A DNA stretch of 64,000 nt from Paracoccaceae bacterium (GTDB lineage Bacteria; Pseudomonadota; Alphaproteobacteria; Rhodobacterales; Rhodobacteraceae): positions 485,005 to 549,004 of the forward strand of contig JAGQRW010000004.1 in assembly GCA_020425085.1 (NCBI GenBank), in the 5' to 3' direction. Numbering within the stretch: the stretch's first letter is position 1; each line of letters opens with the position of its first letter. The notes under the pieces were generated by a model. It was not told the DNA's origin, searched no databases, and worked only from the letters and a program-made list of their open reading frames with translations. Of the stretch, positions 25,175 to 35,218 are shown in pieces. The translations under genes and the position numbers were made by a program.

Positions 25175-26931
25175 TTCTCGAACGGCTGCACGCGTTTGAT
25201 GCGATAAAGCCCCTTGTTGGCGACCTGCTCCAACACCTCTTCGGTTGATGAAAAGTTATAGAGCGATGTCAGGTTCATAGCCTCGGTTATATCAATTTCC
25301 TCAAGCGCAAACCGTTCCTTGCGGAAACTGCCCGGTGCCGCATCTGCAGCCAGCCGGTCCAGAAAATCCGCGCCGGCCACCACCGCCCCGTCAAAGTCGA
25401 CTGACCTCAGGTCAGCACCGTCAAACCTGGCACCAAAGATTGCAGTGCCGCGAAAGGTGGCGGCGGAAATACCCGCATCTCGGAAATCCGGCTGAAACAG
25501 CGCCGCGCCGTCAAACCGCGCTGCCAACCCGAAGATACGGCGAAAATCACAGCGCCGGATGATTGCACCCTGAAAATCGGCGCCCGTCAGGCCGGTGTTG
25601 TAATAGTCGATATCGTGCGAAAACGGTGCCTTCACATCCGCCCCCGGCACCGATGCAAACGTGGTATCGCGCAAAAACGCCTTGTGAAACCGCGCGTTGT
25701 AAAGCGAGGCGCCGCTGAAATCCGCCTCCATGATGGTTGCGAATGACAGATCGGCATAACTAAGTTGACCTACCTGAAACGAAGTCATGAACAGGCGGAT
25801 ACCCGGCGCATAGGCATAAGACAGGTCCATGCCGAAAAAACTCAGGATCTCCATCTCGCGGACGCCGGATTGTGTCAGGGCCAGCAGCAACTGGCCGCGT
25901 TCGGGGCTGGCGGGTCGATCGACCAAACCGATCTCGTCCTGTTCGGGCTGCCACTGCATGCCCACTGAAAGCTGCGCCAGCGTCGCCGGCAAATCGCTGC
26001 GCCGTGCGATGGCGGCGCGCATGATGGCGTTTTGATCTTCCGGCAGGACGCCGACCTTGAGAAACCGGTATGGTTTGGTGGCGCGACTGGCCGAGGCGAT
26101 GCGCATCACAAGGCTCAGGTCGAGATCCTGCAACGGATCAATCAGCGGTGTCGAGCCATCGACAGTACGGGTTCCCTTGCCGGTTTCCGGCACTCCAAAC
26201 GCCTGCATGGCCACATCCATCGCCTGACCAAGCTCGGCGGCAATCGCCGTGATCTCGACCACCAGTTGCGCGTTTCTGGCGGCCTCGGCCAGTTGCACGG
26301 TATAGGTATCCAGCAGGATCTGTTTTTCGATCTGGGCGATCTGGATGTCGATGCGCATGTTTTGCGCCTGCAATAGCTGGTTCTGCTTGAACAGCATCGC
26401 GGTACCCGCCAGCGCCGCCATGGCGGCAATCAGTGCTGTCAGTGAACCAATAATCCAGCGCCTTGTCGCCAGCCATGCATACCGCGCCAGCCCCATATGC
26501 ACCAGATCGCGGGCCGCCGCGATGGCCGTCTGCGGCTGCTGGTCGATCAGTCCGCGAACCACCTCGGAAATCGGCGTCGAAAACAGCTCCAACTGGGTTT
26601 CCGCAATCCCGAACAGCCGCCGCCACAGCGGTTTGCGGAAAACAAACAGCACCAGGCCCAGCGCACCGATAAACATCAGCAGTACAAGGAAAACCAACAG
26701 AACAACACCCGAGGCATCGCGCAACAGATCGAGCCCGGAAAATGCAATCAGAAAACCAGCGGCAGTCCCAAAACCGAAAATCAGCAGGCCAAGCGAGGCC
26801 GGCGGCGCCCGGCCGATCAGGCCCGGTTCATATCGTCGGGCGGCATTGGGTTCCGGCGCTTCCGACGGTTCTGTCGGCGCGTCGGTCGGTGGTTCGTCCA
26901 TCTGGTCCCCGGCCTCGTCTGTTCCCGACAC
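25171..26931 (-). CDS. membrane-anchored pentapeptide-repeat protein
   Basis: This 586-aa protein begins with a Pro/Glu-rich acidic stretch (about 40 residues) and then has hydrophobic helices at about 44-65, 72-95 and 165-190. A predicted coiled coil with many Gln and Ile follows. The C-terminal third, about residues 385-525, shows pentapeptide repeats of the A(D/N)LXX type, for example [26 protein letters not shown] and [19 protein letters not shown], which fold as a right-handed beta helix. The start is GTG at 26931; ATG at 26898 with an upstream GGGG is an alternative. It lies on the opposite strand inside the conserved rpmH-yidC neighbourhood. Its function is unknown. Confidence 0.82.
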   Translation of the reverse strand: MSGTDEAGDQMDEPPTDAPTEPSEAPEPNAARRYEPGLIGRAPPASLGLLIFGFGTAAGFLIAFSGLDLLRDASGVVLLVFLVLLMFIGALGLVLFVFRKPLWRRLFGIAETQLELFSTPISEVVRGLIDQQPQTAIAAARDLVHMGLARYAWLATRRWIIGSLTALIAAMAALAGTAMLFKQNQLLQAQNMRIDIQIAQIEKQILLDTYTVQLAEAARNAQLVVEITAIAAELGQAMDVAMQAFGVPETGKGTRTVDGSTPLIDPLQDLDLSLVMRIASASRATKPYRFLKVGVLPEDQNAIMRAAIARRSDLPATLAQLSVGMQWQPEQDEIGLVDRPASPERGQLLLALTQSGVREMEILSFFGMDLSYAYAPGIRLFMTSFQVGQLSYADLSFATIMEADFSGASLYNARFHKAFLRDTTFASVPGADVKAPFSHDIDYYNTGLTGADFQGAIIRRCDFRRIFGLAARFDGAALFQPDFRDAGISAATFRGTAIFGARFDGADLRSVDFDGAVVAGADFLDRLAADAAPGSFRKERFALEEIDITEAMNLTSLYNFSSTEEVLEQVANKGLYRIKRVQPFEN

Positions 26932-26968
26932 GATTGCAAAGCGTTACGCGGCTGACAAGGTAAAATAT

Positions 26969-26983
26969 TGCCACATCGTGGCA
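26969..26983. promoter_or_regulatory. inverted repeat TGCCAC-ATC-GTGGCA in divergent promoter region
   Basis: This perfect 6-bp inverted repeat with a 3-bp centre lies between the pentapeptide-repeat gene and ttcA, 15 bp upstream of the putative ttcA -35 box. It could be a transcription-factor site. No family is proposed. Confidence 0.3.
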
Positions 26984-26998
26984 CGGCATCGTCATGTC

Positions 26999-27027
26999 TT
27001 GCCGGGTACACCGATTTCCACTAAATC
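26999..27027 (+). promoter_or_regulatory. putative ttcA promoter, implying a leaderless mRNA
   Basis: TTGCCG (26999-27004) and TAAATC (27022-27027) are separated by 17 bp. Only six bases lie between the -10 box and the ttcA ATG at 27034, so transcription would start at or next to the ATG. No ribosome site is visible, in agreement. Confidence 0.4.
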
Positions 27028-27033
27028 GGGCGC

Positions 27034-27864
27034 ATGCTTGACGAAACCAACGAAATCCACCGGCTGTTTCACAACGCCCCAACGACGACAGAGTTCAAGA
27101 AACTCCGCCGCCGTATCGTGCGCCAGACCCGCGAAGCGATCGAAGCTTATGGCATGGTGGAACGCGATGCAAAGTGGCTGGTCTGCCTTTCTGGAGGCAA
27201 GGACAGCTATACCCTGTTGGCGGTACTGCATGAACTAAAGTGGCGCGGCCTGTTGCCGGTGGAACTTCTGGCCTGCAATCTGGATCAGGGGCAGCCGGGG
27301 TTTCCGGCAACGGTCCTGCCGGAATTTCTGGAAAAGATGGGCGTGAAGCACCGGATCGAATATCAGGATACCTATTCCATCGTCACCGCCAAGGTGCCGC
27401 TTGGGCGCACCTATTGCGCCATGTGTTCACGGCTGAGGCGGGGCAACCTTTACCGAATCGCCCGCGAAGAAGGGTGCAGCGCCGTGGTGCTTGGCCATCA
27501 CCGCGATGACATTCTGGAAACCTTTTTCATGAACCTGTTTCACGGCGGGCGACTGGCGACCATGCCACCGAAACTGGTAAACGAGGAAGGTGATCTGTTA
27601 CTTTATCGCCCGCTGGCCTTTGTGTCTGAGGCGGATTGCGGCAAATTCGCCCGCAGCATGAACTATCCGATCATTCCCTGTGACCTCTGTGGCTCGCAGG
27701 ACGGGTTGCAGCGACAGCAGGTCAAGGCATTGCTGGACGGTTGGGAAAAAAACGCACCGGGCCGTCGGCAGGTGATGTTCCGCGCCCTGATGAACGCCCG
27801 GCCAAGCCACCTGCTGGACCCGGAATTGTTCGATTTTGCCGGGCTTGCGACATCAAAATCCTGA
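27034..27864 (+). CDS. ttcA: tRNA 2-thiocytidine(32) synthetase
   Basis: TtcA uses ATP and an Fe-S cluster to thiolate cytidine 32 in certain tRNAs. This 276-aa protein has the PP-loop [15 protein letters not shown] near residue 50, the CxxC of [13 protein letters not shown] near 130, and the third cluster cysteine in [16 protein letters not shown] near 220. The length is normal. It stands alone between the divergent pentapeptide-repeat gene and the EAL gene, in the alphaproteobacterial yidD-ttcA-yidC order. Confidence 0.95.
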   Translation: MLDETNEIHRLFHNAPTTTEFKKLRRRIVRQTREAIEAYGMVERDAKWLVCLSGGKDSYTLLAVLHELKWRGLLPVELLACNLDQGQPGFPATVLPEFLEKMGVKHRIEYQDTYSIVTAKVPLGRTYCAMCSRLRRGNLYRIAREEGCSAVVLGHHRDDILETFFMNLFHGGRLATMPPKLVNEEGDLLLYRPLAFVSEADCGKFARSMNYPIIPCDLCGSQDGLQRQQVKALLDGWEKNAPGRRQVMFRALMNARPSHLLDPELFDFAGLATSKS

Positions 27865-27987
27865 AACCGGGCGAATTCGCATCAAATTGCCGATTATTTG
27901 CCCCTTGGCCATTAACCCTGCAGTCAGGTCTCGGTGACTAGGTTTGCCTTGGCGGAAAGCAGGTGAACCGGGCACGGGGGTAGGATT

Positions 27988-29544
27988 TTGTCGACCGATA
28001 ACGATAACAAACCAAAAAACCGCTGGCGGTTTCAGCCGGGCGATCTGCAACTGCTCAGCTTTCTGCCGCTTTGTATTCTCATCGCCTATTGGACCCGGAT
28101 CGAGGCGGTTCTGTTCGTGGTCAGCTTCATGTTTCCGTTGCTGTTGGCGTTTCAGGAACTGACCCGCAAGGTAGTGCCAGCGGGTCAGTCGGCGGTACCG
28201 AAGGATACGCACCAGGATTTCCTGACCGGCCTTGCAAACCGGCTATACGCGCGTGAAACACTGGCGGCGCATCTGGCTGCGGAAAAGAATACCGGGCGGG
28301 AAACTGCGGTTCTGCATATCGACATCGACAAGTTTCGCCAGTTGAACGACCGCCACGGCATGGAAACCGGTGACCGGATGCTGGTGGAAATCGGTGAGCG
28401 CATCAAATCCTGCGTACGCGACAACGATCTGGTGGCGCGGATCGACGGCGATGATTTTGCCATCATCCTGAACCCGGTGCGCAAAGCGGATTTCGCTATC
28501 GCGCTGTCAATCGCCGATCGGGTAAGGGCCGCCATCGCACACCCGTTCAGCATTGATCAGGCCACCTGTTATCTGAGCTGTTCCATCGGCATCTGTCTGT
28601 CTGGCCGCGCCCCTGATGCCGATGCCGACAGCGTCCTTGCCAGTGCTGAACTGGCACTGGGTCTGGCGCGGCGCGAAGGCCCTGGTGCGACTCGCAGCTT
28701 TTCACCAAAAATGCGCCGCGATGCCGTCAAACTGCACTCGCTTTCCGGCGAGATCGAGGCGGCGCTGGAAAACGGCCAGATCCGACCCTATTTTCAGCCG
28801 CAGATATGCACCGATTCCGGCGAAGTTGCCGGATTCGAAGCATTGGCGCGATGGGAACATCCCATTAACGGTGTGATCCTGCCCGAACTTTTCCTGAAAG
28901 CGGTGGAAACCACCGGCCGTTCTGGTCGGCTGGGCGAGGTGATCCTTTATCACAGCCTGTCGGCGCTGAAATCCTGGGACCGGGCCGGATTTCGCATCGC
29001 CAGCATCGGGGTCAATTTCTCGTCCGAGGAACTGCGTGACCCGAAACTGGTGGAAAAGATCAAATGGGAAGTTGACCGGTTTGAAATCCCGCCTTCAAGG
29101 ATCACCATCGAAGTCTTGGAAAATGTCGTCAGCGACCATACCGACGATGTGACCACGCGCAATATCCGCGCCCTTGCAGCGCATGGTTTCGGCATTGACC
29201 TTGACGATTTCGGCACCGGCCATGCGGCGATTGCCAATATCCGGCGGTTCGCCGTCAGCCGGATCAAGGTGGATCGCTCGTTCATCACCCGCATCGACAA
29301 GGACCCGGAACAGCAGGTGATGACATCGGCGATCATCCGACTGGCGGAAAGCCTAGGCATCGAAACCCTGGCCGAAGGCGTGGAAACCGCAGGCGAACAC
29401 ACGCGTCTTTGTGAAATGGGGTGCCGTTATATCCAGGGTTTCGGCATCGCCCGGCCAATGCCGTTCGAGGAAAGTATCGCCTGGCTGCACCAGCATCAGG
29501 AAAAGCTGGACAAGGGCGGCAGCACCGTGCGCAAAACCGGCTGA
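27988..29544 (+). CDS. membrane EAL phosphodiesterase with degenerate GGDEF domain
   Basis: This 518-aa protein begins with two hydrophobic helices (about 12-50). A GGDEF domain follows at about 70-235, in which the signature reads DGDDF, so diguanylate cyclase activity is doubtful; it may bind GTP. The EAL domain at about 250-505 is intact: FEALARWEHP, the metal-binding ENV and DLDDFGTGHAAI, and LAEGVETAGEH. It should hydrolyse cyclic-di-GMP to pGpG at the membrane. The start is TTG with GGGGGTAGGA just upstream. It lies between ttcA and yidC, and no link to those genes is evident. Confidence 0.9.
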   Translation: MSTDNDNKPKNRWRFQPGDLQLLSFLPLCILIAYWTRIEAVLFVVSFMFPLLLAFQELTRKVVPAGQSAVPKDTHQDFLTGLANRLYARETLAAHLAAEKNTGRETAVLHIDIDKFRQLNDRHGMETGDRMLVEIGERIKSCVRDNDLVARIDGDDFAIILNPVRKADFAIALSIADRVRAAIAHPFSIDQATCYLSCSIGICLSGRAPDADADSVLASAELALGLARREGPGATRSFSPKMRRDAVKLHSLSGEIEAALENGQIRPYFQPQICTDSGEVAGFEALARWEHPINGVILPELFLKAVETTGRSGRLGEVILYHSLSALKSWDRAGFRIASIGVNFSSEELRDPKLVEKIKWEVDRFEIPPSRITIEVLENVVSDHTDDVTTRNIRALAAHGFGIDLDDFGTGHAAIANIRRFAVSRIKVDRSFITRIDKDPEQQVMTSAIIRLAESLGIETLAEGVETAGEHTRLCEMGCRYIQGFGIARPMPFEESIAWLHQHQEKLDKGGSTVRKTG

Positions 29545-29665
29545 GAAGGGGTGCGATCACCTTTTGCCGGATTACCGGCGACAAGGGGGTATTTTCCCGA
29601 AAACAGCTTGACCTTTCCCCTGCACATCTGTTGAACCACCCTATCGAAAAAACCACGAGACGGGC

Positions 29666-31531
29666 ATGGCGATGGACGATCAGAATAGAAACCTGATTCT
29701 TGCGACAGCACTCAGTGCTCTGGTGATACTGGTCTGGCTGACCTTCTTTTCACCCGAACAACCTGCCCCTCCACCTGTTGAGACGGCAGCGACCAGCCAG
29801 TCTGAGGGCCAGGCCGCTGTCAGCCCTGCGGCAAATCAAGCCGCCCCGACACCAACCGCCGCAGGTCAGGAGGCTGCCACTCCGGCCCCGAGCCTGACCA
29901 CCTCACCCGAAGAATCCCGCGACATTGCCCTTGCCAAGACCGACCGCGTGGCGATCGAGACGGCCAGGCTGAGCGGTTCACTTACCCTCAAGGGCGGGCG
30001 TATCGACGATCTGGCGCTGAACGACTATCGCGAAACCCTCGACCCGGCCTCGAACAAGGTCGAATTGCTGTCGCCGGTTGGCGCGCCACACCCTTATTAT
30101 GCGCTTTATGGCTGGGCACCGGTAGGCAATCTGGATTTCACTGACGTACCCGGCGCCAACACCCCCTGGCAGATTGAATCGGGTGACAAACTTACCGAAT
30201 CGACACCAATCACCCTGGTTTGGGACAACGGCAAAGGGCTGGTGTTTCATCGCAAGATGTCGATTGACGAGAACTATCTGTTCAGCATCGAACAGTCGGT
30301 GACCAATTCGACGACGGTAGTTCAGAAAATGTCGCCCTATGGCATCATCGCGCGTCATACCAAACCGCAGGTCATCGGCTTTTACATTCTGCATGAAGGC
30401 GTGGTGCGCGCCTCGGACGGCGAGATCGAAGAAATTAAATACAAGGATATGCCCGACGCCACCTACAGCGCCGCCGAAGATGCGGCGGTGGAGATCAAGG
30501 ACGTCAAGTCAAACGGCTGGGTCGGATTTACCGACAAATACTGGATGACCACCTTGTTGCCTGATCCCGGCCAGGCCTTCAAATCGGTATCGAAATATAC
30601 CGGGCGCAGCGATACCTATCAGACCGACATGCGTCTGCCGATCATGGAAGTGGCACCGGGCACAACCCAGACCATGAAAACCTCTCTATTTGCCGGTGCC
30701 AAGGAATGGGAAACCATCCGCCATTATCAGGACCAGTACGGTTTCGCACAATTTGTCGATTCAATCGACTGGGGCTGGTTCTTTTTCCTGACCAAGCCGA
30801 TCTTTCAGGTTCTGCATTTCATGCATCACCTGATCGGTAATATGGGATGGGCGATCATCAGCCTGACCATCCTGATCAAGGCGCTGTTGTTTCCGCTGGC
30901 CTATAAATCCTATGTCTCGATGGCCCGGATGAAGGAACTTCAGCCGGAAATGGAGAAGCTGAAGGAAAAAGCCGGCGATGACCGACAAAAACTTCAGCAG
31001 GAAATGATGAAGCTTTACAAGGAGAAGAAGGTCAACCCGGCGGCGGGTTGCTTGCCGATCCTGTTGCAGATCCCGATCTTTTTCTCGCTCTACAAGGTGA
31101 TCTTTGTCACCATCGAACTGCGCCACGCACCGTTCATCGGCTGGATCAGAGACCTTTCGGCACCGGATCCCACCTCGATTCTGAACCTGTTCGGGCTTTT
31201 GCCCTGGGGCGTGCCGGATGTCAGTTCGCCACTACATATCCTGTCGATCGGCGTTTTCCCGATTCTGATGGGCATTTCCATGTGGATGCAGCAAAAACTG
31301 AACCCGGCCCCACAGGACAAGATGCAGGCGCGGATATTTGCCTGGATGCCCTGGGTGTTCATGTTCATGCTGGGCCGGTTTGCCAGCGGTCTGGTTGTCT
31401 ACTGGGTCGCCAACAACACCATCACCTTCACCCAGCAATACCTGATCATGCGCAGCCAGGGGGTGAAACCGAACGTGTTCGGCAACATCCTGTCCGGACT
31501 GAAACGCGACAAGCAAAGCAAGAAGGGATGA
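29666..31531 (+). CDS. yidC: membrane protein insertase
   Basis: YidC inserts and folds membrane proteins, alone or with SecYEG. This 621-aa Gram-negative type has an N-terminal membrane anchor NLILATALSALVILVWL. A Pro/Ala/Gln-rich linker and a periplasmic beta domain follow, to about residue 360. The conserved helices then come, with MKELQPEMEKLKEKAGDDR, the VNPAAGCLPILLQIPIFFSL stretch, and a final membrane segment FASGLVVYWVANNTITFTQQ. A second in-frame ATG two codons in is an alternative start. engB follows after 27 bp. Confidence 0.97.
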   Translation: MAMDDQNRNLILATALSALVILVWLTFFSPEQPAPPPVETAATSQSEGQAAVSPAANQAAPTPTAAGQEAATPAPSLTTSPEESRDIALAKTDRVAIETARLSGSLTLKGGRIDDLALNDYRETLDPASNKVELLSPVGAPHPYYALYGWAPVGNLDFTDVPGANTPWQIESGDKLTESTPITLVWDNGKGLVFHRKMSIDENYLFSIEQSVTNSTTVVQKMSPYGIIARHTKPQVIGFYILHEGVVRASDGEIEEIKYKDMPDATYSAAEDAAVEIKDVKSNGWVGFTDKYWMTTLLPDPGQAFKSVSKYTGRSDTYQTDMRLPIMEVAPGTTQTMKTSLFAGAKEWETIRHYQDQYGFAQFVDSIDWGWFFFLTKPIFQVLHFMHHLIGNMGWAIISLTILIKALLFPLAYKSYVSMARMKELQPEMEKLKEKAGDDRQKLQQEMMKLYKEKKVNPAAGCLPILLQIPIFFSLYKVIFVTIELRHAPFIGWIRDLSAPDPTSILNLFGLLPWGVPDVSSPLHILSIGVFPILMGISMWMQQKLNPAPQDKMQARIFAWMPWVFMFMLGRFASGLVVYWVANNTITFTQQYLIMRSQGVKPNVFGNILSGLKRDKQSKKG

Positions 31532-31558
31532 ACCCGCCCATGTTCATCATCGCCTGAC

Positions 31559-32209
31559 ATGCAGGCCAATTTCCCGCTCAGCCCGCCAGCCGAACCCGAA
31601 GCGATGGCTGCGGGCAAGCGTTTGTTTGCCGGGGAATGCGACTTTCTGAAAGGCGTTGTGGCGATGGATGGATTGCCGCCCGCTGACCGGTTGGAAGTTT
31701 GTTTTGCTGGCCGTTCCAATGTAGGGAAATCCAGCCTGATCAATGCCCTGACCGGGCGCAAGGCGCTGGCAAGGGCATCGAACACGCCCGGGCGCACGCA
31801 GGAAATCAACTTTTTCTCGCTGGGTCTGACGCATTATCTTGTCGATCTGCCGGGCTATGGCTATGCCAAGGCACCGGTTCCGGTGGTGGAAAAATGGCAA
31901 CGCCTTCTCAAGGCTTACCTGGCGGGACGTTCCACCCTCAGGCGGGTGTTCTTGCTGATTGATGCCCGACACGGCGCTAAGGCGGTGGATGAAGAGATCA
32001 TGTCGCTGCTAGACCGGTCCGCCGTCACCTTTCAGGTGGTGCTGACCAAATGCGACAAGCCCGGCGCCGCCGATCGTGAATCAGCAATCGACTTGACCCG
32101 CAAGGTGCTGGCGAAACACCCTGCAGCCTATCCGGAAATCTTGCTGACCTCAGCCATCAAGGGTGAGGGTCTGGAAATGCTGCGGGCCATCATCGCCAGC
32201 ATGGAATAA
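31559..32209 (+). CDS. engB: ribosome biogenesis GTP-binding protein EngB/YsxC
   Basis: This GTPase is needed for late 50S assembly. The 216-aa protein has G1 [14 protein letters not shown], the G2 threonine in [14 protein letters not shown]3 [10 protein letters not shown]4 TKCDK and G5 SAIKGEG. It has an N-terminal extension of about 20 residues compared with E. coli YihA. It lies between yidC and argB on the same strand, the usual alphaproteobacterial order. Confidence 0.95.
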   Translation: MQANFPLSPPAEPEAMAAGKRLFAGECDFLKGVVAMDGLPPADRLEVCFAGRSNVGKSSLINALTGRKALARASNTPGRTQEINFFSLGLTHYLVDLPGYGYAKAPVPVVEKWQRLLKAYLAGRSTLRRVFLLIDARHGAKAVDEEIMSLLDRSAVTFQVVLTKCDKPGAADRESAIDLTRKVLAKHPAAYPEILLTSAIKGEGLEMLRAIIASME

Positions 32210-32309
32210 CCGACCCAAGTGCCATTGCGAACCCGCAAGACTTCGACCAGATGGACCCTTGGCACACATGGATCAAGCCGATAGTCTGGTGCGAAACGAG
32301 AAAATCAAC

Positions 32310-33188
32310 ATGAAGAAACAAGATTCCATGAATAACGACTGGTTTGCCACCGCCCGAACGCTGAACCAGGCGCTGCCTTATCTGCAACGATATGATGGTG
32401 CCATCGTGGTGGTAAAATTTGGCGGCCACGCCATGGGCGATAATGAGGCAATGGAAAGTTTCGCGCGCGACATCGTTTTGCTGAAACAGGTCAACGTCAA
32501 CCCGGTGGTGGTGCATGGCGGCGGGCCGATGATCAACCAGATGCTGGACCGGCTGGATATCAAGTCGGATTTCGTCAACGGAAAACGCATCAGCGACGAA
32601 AAGACCGTGGAAGTGGTGGAAATGGTTCTGTCGGGCCGGATCAACAAACACATCGTGCAGGCGATCAACGGTCAGGGCGGCAAGGCTGTCGGCCTTTCCG
32701 GTAAGGACGCCAACCTGATGATCTGCGAAAAGGCCGAGCCGGATATGGGATTTGTCGGTGAGCCGGTCGAAGTACAGCCGCGGGTGCTGAATGAACTTTC
32801 AGCAGCGGGTTACATTCCGGTGGTGGCGCCGCTTGGTGCCGGGCGGAACGGCGAAACATTCAATGTCAACGGCGACACGGCAGCGGGTGCCATTGCCGCA
32901 GCTCTCAAGGCGGACCGGCTGCTGCTGCTGACCGATGTCGCCGGGATCAAGGATGCCAGCGGCGACGTGGTGACCCAGATGACCCCGGATCAGGTGCGTC
33001 AGATGATTGCCGACGGGGTGATCTCGGGCGGCATGATCCCCAAGGCGGAAACCGCGCTGACGGCGATAGAAGGCGGGGTTCGCGCGGTGGTTATTCTGGA
33101 TGGGCGCGCACCGAACGCCGTGTTGCTGGAGCTATATACCGAACACGGTGCAGGCAGTCTGATCCGCGCCGCCAATCCCGGCATGTAA
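32310..33188 (+). CDS. argB: acetylglutamate kinase
   Basis: ArgB phosphorylates N-acetyl-glutamate with ATP in arginine synthesis. This 292-aa protein has the nucleotide-binding [11 protein letters not shown] and [13 protein letters not shown] motifs, then [20 protein letters not shown]. Late in the chain it has [19 protein letters not shown] and [12 protein letters not shown], which matches arginine-inhibitable hexameric forms. The start at MKKQDS is chosen; an upstream GTG frame overlaps engB and is not supported. A small GC-rich hairpin at 33189-33206 lies right after the stop, without a T-run. Confidence 0.96.
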   Translation: MKKQDSMNNDWFATARTLNQALPYLQRYDGAIVVVKFGGHAMGDNEAMESFARDIVLLKQVNVNPVVVHGGGPMINQMLDRLDIKSDFVNGKRISDEKTVEVVEMVLSGRINKHIVQAINGQGGKAVGLSGKDANLMICEKAEPDMGFVGEPVEVQPRVLNELSAAGYIPVVAPLGAGRNGETFNVNGDTAAGAIAAALKADRLLLLTDVAGIKDASGDVVTQMTPDQVRQMIADGVISGGMIPKAETALTAIEGGVRAVVILDGRAPNAVLLELYTEHGAGSLIRAANPGM

Positions 33189-33256
33189 TCCGGCAATCCC
33201 GCCGGACAATTCCCGCGCCCTTGTTTCCAACCGTAAGCATGGTCAAATAGGGCATA

Positions 33257-34051
33257 ATGGAAAACGAAATTCTGATCAGACTGGCAGCCTTTATCGGCCT
33301 GTTCGCGGTTTTTGCCGTGATCGAGGCATGGCTGCCGCGCAGGCAACGGGTACAGTCGCGGCCGAAACGCTGGTTGGCGAATTGGGGGCTGGTGCTGCTG
33401 GACAGCGCCAGCCTGCAACTCATGGCACGCCTGCTGCCGTTGCTCGCGGTCGGAGCGGCACATGATGCGGCAGAAATGGGTTGGGGGCTGTTCAATCAGC
33501 TTGGCTGGCCCGGCTGGCTAGAGGTTCTGTTGGCTGTTCTGGTTCTTGATCTGGCAATTTGGGCGCAGCACCTGATCACCCACAAAATTCCGCTGTTGTG
33601 GCGGTTTCACCGGGTACATCACGCCGACCGCGATTTCGACGTGACCACCGCGCTCAGGTTTCATCCGGTGGAAATCCTGTTCTCGATGTTGCTGAAGATC
33701 GGGCTGGTCTATCTGCTTGGCCCGGCGGTACTGGCGGTGATATTGTTCGAGATCATCTTGAATGGCACCGCAATGTTCAACCATGCCAATATTCGCCTGC
33801 CGCTGGCGCTGGACCGGGTTCTGCGCCTTGTGCTGGTAACGCCCGACATGCATCGGGTGCATCATTCGACTTATCGTGCAGAACACGACAGCAATTACGG
33901 CTTTTCGCTGTCGATCTGGGACAGGATTTTTCATACTTATGTTGCGCAGCCCAAAGATGGTCATGAAGGCATGACCATCGGCCTTCAATGGCAAGACGAG
34001 CGCCCCGCCAGACTTGGCTGGTCGCTGGCGCTGCCATTCTTTCGCAAATGA
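33257..34051 (+). CDS. sterol desaturase / fatty-acid hydroxylase family protein
   Basis: This 264-aa membrane di-iron enzyme has the three His clusters of the family: HLITHK, RFHRVHHAD, and HRVHHSTYRAEHD near the C-terminus. Hydrophobic helices flank them at about 8-25, 38-60, 78-100 and 140-165. It would hydroxylate or desaturate a lipid substrate using O2; the substrate cannot be told. It overlaps the next gene, an Fe-S protein, by 4 bp (ATGA), so that protein may be its electron donor. Confidence 0.88.
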   Translation: MENEILIRLAAFIGLFAVFAVIEAWLPRRQRVQSRPKRWLANWGLVLLDSASLQLMARLLPLLAVGAAHDAAEMGWGLFNQLGWPGWLEVLLAVLVLDLAIWAQHLITHKIPLLWRFHRVHHADRDFDVTTALRFHPVEILFSMLLKIGLVYLLGPAVLAVILFEIILNGTAMFNHANIRLPLALDRVLRLVLVTPDMHRVHHSTYRAEHDSNYGFSLSIWDRIFHTYVAQPKDGHEGMTIGLQWQDERPARLGWSLALPFFRK

Positions 34052-34698
34052 CCTATCAGGCGGTCAAAACTGCCGCCAACGCGGTCGGGCTTGACATATT
34101 CGGCGCCTTTCATCCCCGGCCCGACCAACGAGCACCCGAGGGATGCGGCACCCTTTTGCTGCTCGGACCAGATGAGCCGGGTTTCTGGGACAGGATCACC
34201 AACAGCGCGGAATACCACCTGCCCGATCCGGTTGATCGCTGGTCAGAACGGGTGATCGGCAGGCTGGCGGCTGATTTTGGTGCCAAGGCGCTGTTTCCGT
34301 TTGGCGGCCCACCCTATCAGCCATTCGTCTCCTGGGCCTTGGGCTCGGGGCGCGTCTGGCAATCTCCGGTTGGTTTGCTGGTGCATGATCGAGCCGGGTT
34401 GATGGTGTCATTTCGCGGCGCGCTGGCGCTGCCTCAGCGGCTGGTGCTGCCCGCTTTGCCCGCAAATTCGCCTTGCGAGAATTGCATCACCAAACCCTGC
34501 CTCGATGCCTGCCCGGCAGGTGCGTTGAATGCTGACGGCTACCAGCTTGCGGTTTGTCATGATTGGCTGGATTCAAAGCCGGGAAAAACCTGTATGAACG
34601 CCGGTTGCCTGGTTCGCCGCGCTTGCCCCCCAAGCCAAAGCTATGGCAGGCTGGCCGAACAATCCGCACATCATATGCGGTTCTTTCACAAAGGATAA
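34048..34698 (+). CDS. 4Fe-4S protein, QueG-like ferredoxin
   Basis: This 216-aa cytoplasmic protein has a cluster motif PCENCITKPCLDACPAGAL near residue 146. A second cysteine group, CHDW, then KTCMNAGCLVRRACP, completes what may be a second cluster, resembling the C-terminal half of epoxyqueuosine reductase. The N-terminal two thirds has no clear domain. The start at MTYQAV overlaps the hydroxylase stop by ATGA. SixA follows after 3 bp. A role as redox partner for the hydroxylase is inferred from coupling only. Confidence 0.75.
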   Translation: MTYQAVKTAANAVGLDIFGAFHPRPDQRAPEGCGTLLLLGPDEPGFWDRITNSAEYHLPDPVDRWSERVIGRLAADFGAKALFPFGGPPYQPFVSWALGSGRVWQSPVGLLVHDRAGLMVSFRGALALPQRLVLPALPANSPCENCITKPCLDACPAGALNADGYQLAVCHDWLDSKPGKTCMNAGCLVRRACPPSQSYGRLAEQSAHHMRFFHKG

Positions 34699-34701
34699 TC
34701 C

Positions 34702-35208
34702 ATGAAGCGTCTGATCCTGGTTCGCCATGCGAAATCTAGCTGGGCCAAGCCCACATTGGCGGACAAGATGCGCCCGCTGAACGAACGCGGACAAACGGCG
34801 GCAAAGCGGGTTGGCGTCTGGCTGGCCGAAAACGGGTATCAGCCGGACCAGGTGCTGTCGTCCACCGCCGAGCGGTGCCGCGAAACCTGGAACGGGCTGG
34901 CGCAATCACTGGAAAAGGTCTCGAACATCCAGTTTTCCGAGTTTCTGTATCTGGCCACCAGCCAGGACATGCTGAGCGTGCTGCAAACCGCCACCGGCGA
35001 AACCGTGATGATGCTGGGGCATATGCCGGGATTGGGCGAATTCGCTCGCAACCTCAGGCGCGATCCGCCGCCCAACCACCCCTCATTTCAGGAATATCCT
35101 ACAGCGGCGGTAACGGTACTGGATTTTCTCATTGATGAATGGGAACAGGCCGAGTTTGGCAATGCCCGGTTTGTCGAATACATTACCCCGCGCGATCTGG
35201 GCGCATAG
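34702..35208 (+). CDS. SixA-type phosphohistidine phosphatase
   Basis: This 168-aa member of the histidine phosphatase superfamily begins LILVRHAKSSWAKP, with the catalytic RH(A/G) motif at residues 8-10 and the second active-site histidine in MLGHMPGLGEFAR. SixA enzymes remove phosphate from histidine phosphotransfer domains. It is the last gene of the three-gene set, and its stop lies only 10 bp from the end of the convergent aap ATPase gene. Confidence 0.88.
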   Translation: MKRLILVRHAKSSWAKPTLADKMRPLNERGQTAAKRVGVWLAENGYQPDQVLSSTAERCRETWNGLAQSLEKVSNIQFSEFLYLATSQDMLSVLQTATGETVMMLGHMPGLGEFARNLRRDPPPNHPSFQEYPTAAVTVLDFLIDEWEQAEFGNARFVEYITPRDLGA

Positions 35209-35218
35209 AACCGCGAAC

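Noticed and set aside
33189..33206. Terminator after argB
   Set aside because: The stem is only 6 bp and lacks a T-run.
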